From Halocafeteria seosinensis (Eukaryota > Sar > Bigyra > Bicosoecida): a stretch of DNA of 43,566 nt. Position 1 is the first letter of the stretch. The number at the start of each line of letters is the position of its first letter. This document shows, one piece after another, positions 1 to 11,762 of the stretch. The DNA lies in NCBI GenBank assembly GCA_001687465.1, contig LVLI01000953.1, forward strand, positions 1 to 43,566. The letters are read 5' to 3'. The notes under the pieces were generated by a model, which was not told where the DNA came from, made no database searches, and saw only the letters and a program-made list of their open reading frames with translations. Position numbers and translations under genes: made by a program.

Positions 1-1
1 T

Positions 2-310
2 GTCAATGATGGCGGAGGTAGTGGCAATGCGCACAGAAGACGTGGTAGCGAGGCAGCTTCGCTTTTCGGTGCTCCCACATCGGGAGTACCCAGTCGCGCT
101 CGAACCAAGAACGCCTTTTTCCTTCGATACGGGAAACCCGCTAACACGCAATCATCTGTAAGGAATGGTCAACATTCCTCTCAAGAAGGCGGTCAGCGGA
201 GGTCCCGTAGCGACACACCTGCCGGAAATGCTACGGAACGCGCCAATCAGGCGTTGTCACAGCTTCTTCTCGGTGTAGAAGAGGAGGATTATTTGTTCGA
301 ATCACCATAG
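2..310 (+). CDS. 3' end of an unrecognised protein-coding gene (partial)
   Basis: A frame without stops runs from base 2 to a TAG at 308-310, giving the last 102 residues of a protein whose start lies outside the window. The frame contains no Met, so it is the interior of a gene rather than a short ORF. The peptide is hydrophilic and rich in Ser, Gly, Arg, Asn and Gln, with a patch QRRSRSD that could be a phosphorylation or basic signal, and it ends in an acidic, aromatic tail (EEEDYLFESP). It looks disordered and matches no family that I recognise. About 100 codons without a stop in compositionally mixed DNA is moderate evidence for coding. It could also be part of a larger exon of any regulatory protein. 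Confidence 0.55.
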   Translation, partial: VNDGGGSGNAHRRRGSEAASLFGAPTSGVPSRARTKNAFFLRYGKPANTQSSVRNGQHSSQEGGQRRSRSDTPAGNATERANQALSQLLLGVEEEDYLFESP

Positions 311-619
311 CCTTGTAGCGCCTGACCTACAGTAGAAAAATATTCACAAAGCCTAATGTATTTAGTCTTTCTGATGTATGTTGGCCTTTCCTAGTTACAA
401 TGTCTCTGAGCATAATGTGGTCACCACCTCACAGTGACCGGAGCAGCGCTCCTTTTCTAGTTACAGACGCTGTTAGGGAAGCTTTTCCAGCAAGTTGCAT
501 GGTACTTATTGGCGACCCTTCTTTTCGTCGCAAATGTTGTGTTCTGAGACACCTCAACTCTATAGTTCCTTCAGCGTCGTGTTAATTGACAGCCATCGAT
601 TTGCTGTGTTTGGTGGTGC

Positions 620-1227
620 TCATGACCAAAGCGGTAACCGTAATCCAGTTATCAAATCTTTCCAATCCAAGCGATTGGCACACGTGCCAACATATAAAGC
701 TGCAGGAATAGCCCCATAAAATGCAGCATTCGACAGAATTGCAACTGTTTTCCGTTTCGATTCCTGTAGCACTTCCGAAAGCGGAACTGTTCGGGCCTCA
801 GCTTGCTCAGAGGCTCCAAGACCACCATTCTGCATACAAAACCATACTCAAAGCAAGTGAGAACTGACGGACTCATCGAGCAAGACCGCATACAAAATTC
901 ATCCATCTGTATACTCTACTTCTTCTTCCCCCAAAAGAGCCCCTTGAGAAACTACAAAAGGTACCAGGGTGAGTGACCCAGGGACCTGTTCCGGGCCGAC
1001 AGCTGACGAGGGACATACGCACCGTCATACGGGAAAGCACACCATTATAACACTATCAACGGCAGAATGAAGGTACTAACTCATGCTACGAAGTGATGGA
1101 CAACTTACATGCTGCGCAGCAAGCCTCATAAGCTTCTCCTGCTGGTCTCCACCAGCTTGCTGACTCAACATTTGCTCCATTATATCTCTATCACTACTGT
1201 CCTTCCACACGCTCTCAATTGCAGCGC
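620..1227 (-). CDS. Putative small membrane-anchored protein, two 3' exons
   Basis: Two minus-strand open segments fit together by splicing. The upstream exon (1227 down to 1109) begins after an AG and ends at a strong donor, CAT|gtaagt, in phase 0. It encodes a hydrophilic helix with the stretch DRDIMEQMLSQQAGG. The last exon (829 down to 620) follows a tatgcag acceptor, is also in phase 0, and ends in TGA. It contains one hydrophobic segment, AILSNAAFYGAIPAALYVG, followed by RLDWKDL and a short tail. The product would be a tail-anchored or single-pass protein. The intervening 279 nt are longer than other introns here (61-84 nt), so another small exon may be missing. The 5' end is not found. 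No family is recognised. Confidence rests on splice signals and phase agreement. Confidence 0.4.
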
Positions 1228-1566
1228 CTTATGGGAAAACTGCATCGACACCGAATAAACACTTTTACATGCCAGTTGTGCACGTGATGAATACATAGCA
1301 AAGAGATGGCAACTTCAAGGAAAAATAACTCCAAGTTTTGATTGTTGCTTCCCCCACAAACAAGAATCAAAGAACCCCACAACTGTGGTATGCGGCACTG
1401 GGGAGTGTCTGTAGCCCGTATTTGATCACAAGGAACAGCGAATAGTTGCGTTAGATAACATGAGAGTAAGCGACTCTGAGGCAGCTCAAGAACTGTGATC
1501 ATCGTCTGATGTAGCATTGACAGGTCACCGCTTGCGAACGCGCAGCCCAGAACGGATCCGGAAATA

Positions 1567-1754
1567 CTATTGGATGGTTATTCCATACTGTCGCTCTAGT
1601 GCTACACCAGCGCTGAATGTGTATCCGCCACTGCTGTAGATGTGCACCTGATTGCGTCTAACCCTACCAGTGTGCTTGATTGAGAGGTACACAAACAGAA
1701 ACTCGGCCACCTCCGAATTCGCTGTGGGCCTCCGAAAAAACGAGTTGATGTCAT
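1567..1754 (-). CDS. Putative terminal exon of an unrecognised protein
   Basis: On the minus strand a frame open from 1754 (after a possible AG acceptor) to a TAG at 1569-1567 encodes about 62 residues with a globular look: a hydrophobic stretch (EVAEFLFVYLSIKHTG), then basic residues and a Gly/Tyr-rich stretch ending ALERQYGITIQ. An in-frame TAA at 1761-1759 means that an intron must precede it. I could not find an upstream exon with a matching phase. A second frame over much of the same bases is also open, so the assignment is uncertain. It may be the 3' end of its own gene, or an exon of the gene that continues at 1227. Confidence 0.25.
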
Positions 1755-2626
1755 CTTGTTAAACTGCTTCGTTTTCTATGTGAGTCCTGACTCCTAAGTC
1801 ACACCTTACTTGGAAACAGTTACAGTTAAGGCTGCAGTGGCATGCAAACACATCACGAGTGGTGAGTCGCAGCGCCATCAGCAGCATGAATCATGATTGC
1901 AGCTCTTCCGTATATTGGAAGTTCGAAGCTGATAAACCCAGAGGTACACGACCTGCAGAATATGCAGTACTGCTAGAATGTTGGTGTTCATTGGCTGTCG
2001 GAGATAGGATGACGTACCAACCATGGGTAGGTTTCCCAGCAGCTGCTATGGGCGAGGATCGTGCAGAACAGACAGCTTCCTGCTCTTAGTTACTTCGAAT
2101 TCGACAGTATTGCAACACTGACGTACTGCACCATTGTTTACGTGTGCGTAAAACTCACTTTGCACGTTTACTAGTTACATAAATCCCTCATCAATGATTG
2201 TCAACAGGCAAAGTCCCAGGGAATACGTTTCTCCAACTCCGTTGTTGAAGCCGACCGCTAACAAGCGTTAGTTGCTGGCACCCAACTGCCGTCCATAATT
2301 CCTGACTCGAAGAAGGTTGCAGTCCCCAGAGGGAGCAGATGATTTCCTAACAGGAATATCGACACATCGTTCGTTGTTACTGCGCAGTTAAGCAACTGAG
2401 TGTCTACCAGATAGGTTTTCTCGCGTTCTTGCTCGGTTACGTGTTCTCCGGTCTGAGGGGGTAGATTCCAGGAAGTATGGCAATATCTGCGTAAAGCTGT
2501 GGACAATTTATTCGTCTGAATTAACTAGGATATCTATTTACAGTTCCCTCATTCCCAAACTCTCCAGTAGCGTGTATTCGAATCGCTGAGTCACTGCTAA
2601 CGGGCACTGCTGACGCGCAGGCGAAA
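1755..2626. other. Upstream region of the first cyclase gene, no confident gene
   Basis: This stretch precedes the cyclase ATG at 2627. Short open frames exist on the minus strand (for example 2506 down to 2258, and about 2246 down to 2165 before a gtgagt-like donor), but none could be linked by phase to a neighbour. The promoter of the cyclase gene should lie here; no core element stands out. Confidence 0.3.
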
Positions 2627-5600
2627 ATGGACGGTCCAGGACCAGAAAGACGCACGAAACCTTCAATGCTTACAAAGTTCAAGCATCATCGACAACGATC
2701 TTCAAGGAAATTTGCATTTAGGCTCTCGGTTCGCGTCTTGGTTGCGTGGGTTATATATCTCACGTTGACACTAGTTCCTTTGGTTCAAGACGAGTTGACT
2801 CAACCTCTACTCCCGTACTTGTATGCGACCAAAGCGGTTCTCACCAGTATCATGTTGACATTTCCGATCTTCACCAGGCTTCGATACTTCGAGAAAACGT
2901 ATTCAAATTATGTATCAGCAGCGACAGGGGCATTCATCGTGGTTCATTTTTCGGAAGGGGTAATTGTCGACATACTTGTGCGCCAGCACGGTTTCTACGG
3001 TGCCGAAGCAAACAGCGCCGCTGTAGTAATTGCTTCCCGGGTGCTAGGGCCGCATCAGTTACTCTTCCTGGTCTCGGTGCTGGCCAGCAGTCGCATAATG
3101 GTTATCGACACTGCAAACTACCTGCGTCTCTTGCTGATTGCTCCGAGTATTTGTACCCTGATTGTACTATTCCAAGCATTGGCAGTTGGAGGCGTGTCGT
3201 ACATAGGTCTGGGAACTGCAGATTACCTTCGATCTGTAATAGTAGTCATTGCGTCAATCTTCGTCAACTACTATATTGCATTGCTCGAGGAGCATGGACA
3301 GTGGCAATTGTGGGTTCAACGCAAACGAGTGCAACTCGGATGCATCCAGGCCGAGGCTCTGTTGAAACTTACAATGCCCCGAGAAACAGCTCACGAGCAA
3401 CTGCGAGGTGCACCTATCCCAAAAACCTACGACAATGCAACTGTTGGTTTTATATACTTCTCGGGCTACTCTTCGTTGATGAAGTCCTTGCAGGGTACGG
3501 TATTATCTTGCGAAGGAACGTGCACTGCTCACTTTATTTCATGGTTTGTCATTGCAGAGGAAAAGAGATTGGATTTGGTTCAGTTTTTAGATTTTCTCAT
3601 TGGCAAACTGGACCAACTGGTTGTAGAATTCCCGGAGGTGTATAAAATCGAAAGCATAGGCAATTGCTACATGGTGTCGTCCGGGGCACCTTTTGTAAGT
3701 CGAGACTTGTTCGTCAGCGCGGCTTTCCATTGTGGGAGCACCATATGTGGTATCACGTTGCTTCGGGCAGATAACGGACAGGCCTGCGGAGAGAGCTCTA
3801 GATTTTCTATTGGAGGCAATACAATTGTACAATGTGCTAAGAGTTGACTACAATCCGGAACCTTGGAGGGAATTTATCGAACAGCTAACGCTGCAATGCG
3901 GTGTACATTCTGGGAGAGTCACTGCGGGAGTCATAGGAAAGACCTGCCGATTCTACAGGTATCTAGCGGCATGGTTTGACTGCGATAGTTATTTACAATT
4001 ACACCATGAATTATTTTGCAGGCTGTTTGGCGACACCGTGAACGTTGCGTCTCGAATAGCTAGTAAATGCTCGAACAATAGGGTTCTGGCCAGTGAAAAT
4101 TTCATAAGCAGCTTAGGTTTAAAGAGCGCTCCTGAGTCGGATAGACGGTTTTCCAGAACAGAAACAGGTGCCCAATTTACCGTCTCAGGATATGGACTTG
4201 CCGATTTGAAGGGCAAAGGTATGACGTACTTGTACTATTTACAGGATGAAGATGCCACTCACGGAAAAAATGGTATCACCCACGATCCTGAGCAACTTGC
4301 AAATTCTGCTTCACGCGTGAAACGTAAGTGAACTATTACATGACATGAGAAAAGATTGGTCAAAGTATTGGCAAGTTCCAAGCGCAGCCATGACCACCAG
4401 TTTCAGCAAGGGAATGGCGACTATGACTAGTGCTACGACCCTTAGTGAAAATAGGGATAGCAAGAGGTCCATTCGAAGGACACAGTATATCATAGCGGAG
4501 ACGTCTCAACTATTGGGGTATTCGTTGGATCAATCTTTAACATCATATGGGAGATTGCCAGAGCCTGAGTTTCTTCATGAAGAATCCTTTTTTATTAAGG
4601 AACTGGAGACCCTAATACTCAGTCGGTTTGTTAATAGCCGACATAGTGCTTCCCGTATTTCTGATTCCCGTCACGATTCTACAATGTTGGCGGACTCAGA
4701 AAAGCTCTGCATTGAAGTAGGACATGAGATGAAGCAAACGTCAGGCAATAGTGTCGATCGCCCCTCGACATCCTCAAGCAGTTCGGAAACCATCAATCAG
4801 AACTACGAATTAGGCGAAAGAGAAGAGCACCTGCATCCTCCAGTGCGGAACGCCTGGATCATCGATCAAACATTCTTGTCCACTGCTCCTCGGAAAGCAA
4901 ACGACTCTTACTGCCATTGCTTACAGAATTGCAAATATTTCGGGTTATTGCGAGCTGGATTTCTCGTACCGGAAATGGAGAGCGAATACGAGAACTCGAT
5001 CCGCGGCCTCAACAGTGATTTATTGCAGCGGCTTGGAGGATTTGGATCCCTGTTTCTTCTATACACGTCTGGCATATATTTCAATTCCCTAGAGCATGTC
5101 ACGGTGTCCTCTATAATCATTTCCGGGTTGGTTCTAGTTATTGTCTTTCTTCGCAGTTATTCCCTGATTGCATTGTCCACGGTGCGGACGCAGGAAGATT
5201 CCAAAAATACCGCACCGCAACGACCCTTCAGCGAAGGGCTACGTCTTCTAGTGGGAAGAGCTAATTCCTCTGATGAGACTGGCGATCATCAGTTTGAACG
5301 AACCAAGCGACGACTAAGATTCAAAGCATATGCTTTCATAGTACTGTGGGCATGGTTGGTGATCATAACTCTGAGTGCGATGGACCACATAGCATGGTCT
5401 CGCGTACAGAACGCTCGACCGACTTCTGAATTATGTCTCGAGACTTTCTTGTATCCAGTGTTTCTCCTACCAGCGTTTCATGTCTTCAGGCTCGGTCTTC
5501 AAAAGCAGCTACTCATCCAGATCGGAGGGATGTTTGGTGTCATACCTATCCTCTTTCTGGCTTCAGAATCATTGCCCTGCAGTGGCTACATAATTGCGCT

Positions 5601-6363
5601 GGGTTTTCTGTTTGTGAGCAACGTTGTTGTAAACGGTATAATGGATGCGGCAGACGGAGAATTGAGACTTCGTCGCAGTGTCGTTCTTAATCGGGCCTTC
5701 GAAGAGTGCAACAACGATGCAAACGGAATGATTAGTGGCTTATTCCCACCGTCAGTCGCCCGAAGCCTCCGAAACGGAAAATCAATTCCTTTGAGGTTTG
5801 TGCCTAATAATGTTGCGATTCTCTGGGCGGACTTAGTAGGTTTTACTGCATTGGCCTCCAATATGGATTCTTTTGTTTCCATGGAACTATTGAACGACCT
5901 CTACAGTCGGTTTGACGTGCTGCTCGAATACGAATCGTTATGGAAGATGGATACCATCGGCGATGCATACGTGGTCGTGGGAAGTGGAGAAGAACAACAC
6001 GAAGCTTCGCTAGTTTCCTACCTTTTCCAAACAGCTCAAGGCATGATACGGGCCATTGAAGACTTTAAAAGTGATACTGGCTATGATGTCGGCGTTCGTA
6101 TAGGAATTGGGGCGGGACCAGCGGTATGGGGCGTCCTAGGCACACTAAGGCCGCGATTCCACGTGTTTGGGGAGGCCGTTCTGGAGGCTGAGGAAATGGA
6201 GGGTACAGCACGTACAAATGAAATCCGTGTGTCCCAAAATGCAGCCAACATTTACTGGCAGCATCAATTCCAATTTCGTCAATCAAGTGGTTATTTAGCC
6301 TTAGCTCCAGGGAAGCGTGTTAATGGGAGTGAGGAATCCAGCACTTGTTCAGGTGCTTCGTAA
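2627..6363 (+). CDS. Twelve-membrane-segment class III nucleotidyl cyclase with two catalytic domains (C1 and C2 roles swapped)
   Basis: Exons 2627-3494, 3558-3694, 3771-3958, 4022-4323 and 4388-6363 join in phase to give 1156 aa; the four introns are 63, 76, 63 and 64 nt with GT-AG ends. Six hydrophobic segments (residues about 31-221) precede catalytic domain 1 (about 245-440). A Ser-rich linker, six more segments (about 717-917) and catalytic domain 2 (about 965-1130) follow. Domain 1 has LFGDTVNVASRIAS, keeping the transition-state Asn405 and Arg409, but the metal-binding aspartates are replaced (Tyr277 in FIYFSGYS, Asn325 in ESIGNCYM). Domain 2 has both metal Asp (Asp980 in WADLVGFT, Asp1024 in TIGDAYV) but FGEAVLEAEEME, with Leu1097 and Glu1101 where Asn and Arg belong. 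One composite active site is therefore expected. The residue that sets purine choice is Glu321, as in guanylyl cyclases, so cGMP is at least as likely a product as cAMP. The protein should be an integral membrane protein with cytosolic catalytic domains. A tandem paralog lies at 8153-11762. Confidence 0.93.
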
Positions 6364-8152
6364 AACAATAACCCAGAAGCACCAGAGTAGTTTGGTACAG
6401 CGAATACGGTAGGTGCAAGCCCCAGCTACTTGACGTTGCTTTCATTTGTGGAAATTCGAAAAGAAAGTAGTTAGTTTAGATAGATGATAGCGTGATACGT
6501 GAAGTCATCTTGTTGTGTCAGTGTCAGCCGGTTATTCATGTTAACCATTGATGTGGCCAAGTGGGACCAGACGTCGACCCCAGGGAATGAATTTTGAAGC
6601 CCTATTCCGGGGATAGGTCGGACTCCTAGGGTGCGTGGCACCAGGGCGATGCCGTCCAATGGGATGCCAGGGGTGGGACAGGGACAGCTTTTGTACAGTT
6701 GGCATATCAGATATATTAGTGCTACTGTCTTACATGTACCAATATAAGATACTAAAGACTATGTGCGTAACCTCAATATTGATATTTGGCGTGCTCTACT
6801 GCCCCACAGCCCTGTAACAATCTAAACCAGACGGAACATTGGTTACTGCCATCGTGGAGAAAGCGAGGATAGCTGGAGAAGTGTCGTAGAACTTGCGAAC
6901 CAGTTGCTTAAGGAGATTCACATGGATAACATTGAAACTTCGGCTTTTCTGAGATTTGTCGATGCTCCTTCGATCATCGGTGAATCACCGTAAATGCGTA
7001 AGAAACTGTAATACAATCGGAGTCGTTGGGAGGAGTTGTAAGTGGCAAGTCTATGGCCGTTGCATAACGTCTATTACGGCTATTTCTATGCCATCTTGCT
7101 GGCGGTGGAGTATTGAGGCGCAGCGATTGGCTCCCCTCCTAAAAGCGCATGGGAATTCCCTTGAGTTCCAGTGCTCGGTACACAAGGGAAGATGCCTGGC
7201 TGCAGATACCGGTAGGTTCAGAAAGCTCGTACATATATGTATAAACCCGAAATAGACATGATAGTGCGAAAAGAAATTTCTCATCACTATCTGTCCCAAA
7301 CTGTAATTGGGAGTGGGACAGCTTTTGTGGTACTCATCCTGGGATTGGGACGCCCCTACCCGGCGGTTGGAGTCAACTTGGGGACTACCTGTCCTGTGAA
7401 GTCGCAATCAAGGAGATTCCCTTGTTCTCCGCCCCCCAACTGTTGGATGGATTCCACAACTGTGGATTTCCTCTGAGTACTGAGCCCAGGGATTGAAAAT
7501 ACTCCAATCATTTGGTCATATACCTGAAGCCGTATTTGGGCTCATGCGTTTGGTTTTAGTTTGGCTTGCGGATTAGACTGACCGACTGCTAAGTACAGTA
7601 CTGTACGCATAAACCAACCCGTGGTAAGTAGAAGGTACTACCGGTATAGACATAGGTAGATATGTGGAAAATACTTTCGAACAATGTCTCGTCCCATGGT
7701 TACGAGAGTATGCTACTTGTAGACTGTGGTAGCTCCCTTTAACTGCTGCCGCCGGTAGTATGGGCGTAGAACATGCTTCCCCTTTTGCCGCTTGAACATC
7801 AGGAGGTTGTATGGTTCTACAGCAAAAAGAAGCCGTCATATTTACAGTTTATCAAGTCAATGGAATTGTTATATGGATACACTGTTGCATTTTTGATGCA
7901 CTGTAGCCGGCTGGGTTAGAAAGGTACGTAACCTAGCATTACCGGCTGCGAGTCAATGGACGGACGCTTTGGTTGTTTTGAATAGTTGTTCAATTATGTG
8001 ACACCAGCTATTCAGGGAGTTGGGAATCCTTGGGATGGTATTTCGCTTTTGCTTCGCCCGACTTCGTATGAGGTACCTCTGCGCCTCCCAGTATCATCCG
8101 TATTACGGTGCGCGCAGCGCCATGCAGATCCAGTCTGAAAACAGCTTCAACG
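6364..8152. other. Intergenic region between the two cyclase paralogs
   Basis: I see no gene with a believable protein. The open frames are short and overlap on both strands. A phrase with gggacagcttttgt occurs twice (near 6680 and 7315) and may be remnant repeat sequence. The promoter of the second cyclase gene should be near 8000-8150. No homology with the 5' flank of the first cyclase is evident by eye. Confidence 0.4.
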
Positions 8153-11100
8153 ATGGACACAGAGAACCGTACACGTGGATCACAGTCCCAGCTTACTATG
8201 CTGGAGAACTTCAAGGAATACCGGTGCCGAGTCTTGAGAAACTTTATGTTTAGGCTCTCACTTCGTTTCATAGTTGCATGGATGGTGTATCTTGCGCTCG
8301 CACTAGTTCCAGTGATGATAGATAAGAACACGGCACCCCTCCTGCCTTACTTGTATGCCACCAAATCAGTACTGACGATTCTTGTGCTGACGGTGGCGGT
8401 TGTCACGGGAGTTCGATACTTCGAGAAAGCTCATTCAGCACTGTTAGCAACCATATTTGGAGTTATGATGATTGGCCATTTTTCGGAAGGAGTTATCGTT
8501 GACATTATCGTTCGGCAACAAAATCTCTACGGTGCCGAAGCTGATACCGCCGGCATAGTAGTTGCTTCGCAGAGCAAACTATGATTACCAGCAAAGACCA
8601 TAGGAGTATTGAAGTGGTGGTGCTTAGCCGCATGCGTTCCATCATAGCGGTATCTCGAGAACTGCAAATTTTATCCCAATTTGCAAACTTGTTTCCTCTT
8701 ATGCTTGTTTCCGCAGTAGCAGCAGCGTCTCCGCTGACTACATTCAGCGCATAGCTTCGAAGAAATACCAGTGGCAAAATCCCCACAGAAAGTATCACGC
8801 TGGAGATTGTCGTCCGCTCCGTAGAATGAAAATATGACGCGCACGTGTACAGCAAAAACAAGGTACCGAAAGCTCCCACCCTCTTCAGCAAGTCACTATT
8901 TAGACCGCTGAGAGAATGTTGATACTCCATCTCCATCTCTTCGTCGCGAAACCACGCGTTCAACGGTCCAACACATCTCTGAACTACCAAAGAACCGCCC
9001 TGATGAGCCAGAAATGTTTGATCTACGATTTCAGAGTAGTCTGGAGGAATAGTGTCTGTCTCGAACTCCGAAATTGAGGAAACATTTGAGCCCGCCAAAT
9101 AAGGATGATCCATTGAAGTAGTGTTCTGATTTGACTGTTGCTCCGCAGGTACATGTTGCCAACCTCTTTCAGAACGTGGTAGCGAACAAGCAGGGCGTCT
9201 CCCTGCTGTAGTCGTGGTAACAAAACGGTTGAGAATGAGCATCTCCAGGTCTTTGACAAAGAACGAGGTCTCTTGCACGAAAGAAGGCTCAGTAAGGCTT
9301 TGGTATGATGACAAGGCTTGCTCCAAAGGGTATTGTAGGAACTGGGTTGTCTCTCCTATTATGCGCTGGGCCCTTTGAATAGACTTCTTGCTGTCTCTGC
9401 TTTCGCTAACGCGTGTAGCACTCGTCATACTAGCAATCCCTGAGCTGAAACTGGTGTCTGCTGTTTAGCCATTTTTCCTTCATGTTATTGTAAGCAGTTG
9501 CAAATGATGAGCCTAGACTTACGTGTCATGCGCGAGGAAGCATGATCTGCAAATTTCTCAGATTTGGAGGTATGGGCAACAGGCTCGTACAAACAATATA
9601 AGTGCCTTTGACCTTTTCCTTTCAGGGTGACATCTCCGTAACTTGAGACGGCAACTTCTGTACCTTCTGTTGTTGTAAACCATGATTCATCTGAGGTAAC
9701 GTTTTGAGACAAGCCGATGCTTCTGCAGAAACTCTCACTGCCAAGTATTGTGTTGCTTGGAGACTTGCCTGCGATTCTGGATGCGACATTCACAGTATCA
9801 CCAAACAACCTGCAGAAATATACAAATTGGTACGGAATGGATTTACTACGAGGGAGACAACTGGCCCATAACGGGACTCATTACCTGTAGAATCGGCATC
9901 TTGTTCCTATCACTCCTGTTGTAACTTCTCCGGAATGCAAACCACACTGAAGTGTTAATTGCCCAAGAAACTCTTTCTCGCGTTCCGACGAGCAGTAAAC
10001 TTGTAGTTCAGAGTACAGCCGGAGCACCTCCAAGAAGAACTCCAGAGCTCTTTCCGCATGGCAATCCGATACCTGTAATTCCGGACGTAGCTACCACTAT
10101 TAGGATGTAGTAGAGGAAACAAAGCTCGACATACAAAGGGTGCACCTGAGGATACCATATAGCAATTCCCGATGCTTTCGACCTTAAAAACTTCCGGATA
10201 CTCCACAATAAGCTGGTCAAGCTGGCCAATAAGAAAATCCAGAAACTGAACAAGCTCCATTCGCTCTTCCCCTGCACAGGAAATAGCACTACTAGGCGCG
10301 GTAATCCCCACAAATACCGTATTTTATACAAACGAGTATTCACCTTGAGTTGTCTTCATCAAAGAAGAATAGCCACACAAATAAATAAAGCCAACGGTTG
10401 CTTCGCAGTACGTCTTCCGGGTGAGTGTGCCCCGGAGCTGATCATGTGCTGTTTCACGGGGCATTACCAGTTTCAACAACGCCTCTGCCTGGATGCATCC
10501 TAATTGTAATCGTTTTCGTTGAACCCACAGTTTCCATTCACCCTCCGCTTCCAGCAGGGAAATGTTGTAGTTCACAAAGATAGAAGTAGCGACTATAATC
10601 ACTGACCGAAGGTAGTCTGCAATCCCCAAACCAACATAAGACACACCGCCCCCCACAGCAACTCCCTGGAGAAGTACGAGAAGTCCGCAGACGCTGGGAG
10701 CTATCAGCAAAAGACGTAGATACTGTTTGACATCTCTAACCAGTAACCGGCTGCTTGCCACGACTGAAACTAAGAATAGCAGCTGATGCGGTCCCAATAC
10801 ACGCAATGGACCACATCTCCTGGTCTCATGAGCACAGATCTCGTCCTGCGTCGGAACTATGTCTCGAAACTTTCGTATATCCCGTGGTACTACTCTCCGT
10901 GTTTCATGTCTTTAGGATTGGGCTTCGACGACAGTTACTCGTCCAAATTGGAGGAATGATCAGTGTTGTACCTGTTCTCTTTCTGGCTCCGGAATCGCTA
11001 CCCTGTAGTGGGTACATAACAGCACTGGGATTTATGTTCGTGAGCAATGCTGTAATGAACGGTATAATGGATGCGGCAGATGGTGAATTGAGGCTACGGC

Positions 11101-11762
11101 GCAGTGTAGTGCTTAACCGAGCGTTCGAAGAATGCAAAGACGATGCAGACGGAATGTTACGTCGTTTGTTCCCGCCTTCCGTCGCTCGAAGTCTTCAAAA
11201 CGGAGAACCCATTCCCTTAACGTTTGCACCTAATGATGTCGCCGTCCTTTGGGCGGACTTGGTAGGGTTCACGGCATTGTCCTCTAGTCTTGATTCTTTG
11301 AGCTCTATGGAGTTACTGAGTGACCTTTACAGCCGGTTTGACGAGTTGCTTCAAGATGATTCGTTGTGGAAGATGGATACAATTGGCGACGCGTATGTGG
11401 CTGTAGGAAGTGGTGAAGAACGACATACGGCAGTATTACTTTTACATCTTTTCCAAACCGCTCAGGGCATAATCAGGGCTGTTGAGGAATTTAAGGCAAG
11501 CACTGGTTACGATATCGGTATTCGTATAGGAATTAGTGCTGGTCCAGCCATATGCGGTATAGTGGGCACGCTTAGGCCTCGATTCCACGTCTTTGGAGAA
11601 GCCGTTCTGGAGGCTGAACAAATGGAAAGTACCGCCCGGACTAATGAAATTCATGTTTCGCAGAAAGCAGCCAATATATACCGGCAACATCAATTTCATT
11701 TCTGTGAGTCAGAGGGTCATCTGACATTGTCAATGGATGTACATGATAACAACGAACACTAA
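8153..11762 (+). pseudogene. Second 12-segment cyclase gene, broken by an internal inversion
   Basis: This is a paralog of 2627-6363. The 5' piece 8153-8569 (+) encodes the first 139 residues, from MDTENRT through the first three membrane segments to VVAS. The continuation (RVLGPHQLLF) is on the minus strand from 10803. Reading 10803-10344, 10271-10135, 10072-9885, 9809-9523 and 9457-8570 gives the rest of cassette 1, domain 1 and part of cassette 2, with introns of 72, 62, 75 and 65 nt. Exons two and three are 137 and 188 nt, exactly as in the first gene. The plus strand resumes at 10804 (MDHISW) and reaches TAA at 11760-11762. With the inversion undone, the seven pieces total 3336 nt, one open frame of 1111 aa. 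As written, the plus-strand frame ends at TGA 8582-8584 after 144 codons. Domain 1 again keeps LFGDTVNVASRIA with ESIGNCYM, and domain 2 keeps WADLVGFT and TIGDAYV with GEAVLEAEQME. The gene is therefore functional in origin, and the break is recent or an assembly artefact. Confidence 0.88.
8570..10803. other. Inverted 2234-bp segment inside the second cyclase gene
   Basis: The left junction is gcttcg|cagagc (8569|8570) and the right junction is atacacg|caatgg (10803|10804). Reversing the segment rebuilds VVAS-RVLGPHQ at the left and IIVCSA-MDHISW at the right, both matching the first cyclase gene without loss or gain of a base. No long inverted repeat is seen at the ends; both present junctions read CG|CA. 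Confidence 0.9.

Noticed and set aside
2746-3645. Long plus-strand open frame of 299 codons in a second frame of the first cyclase gene
   Set aside because: It overlaps the membrane cassette and catalytic domain 1 in another frame, is Cys/Ser/Arg-rich without domain structure, and has no counterpart in the paralog.
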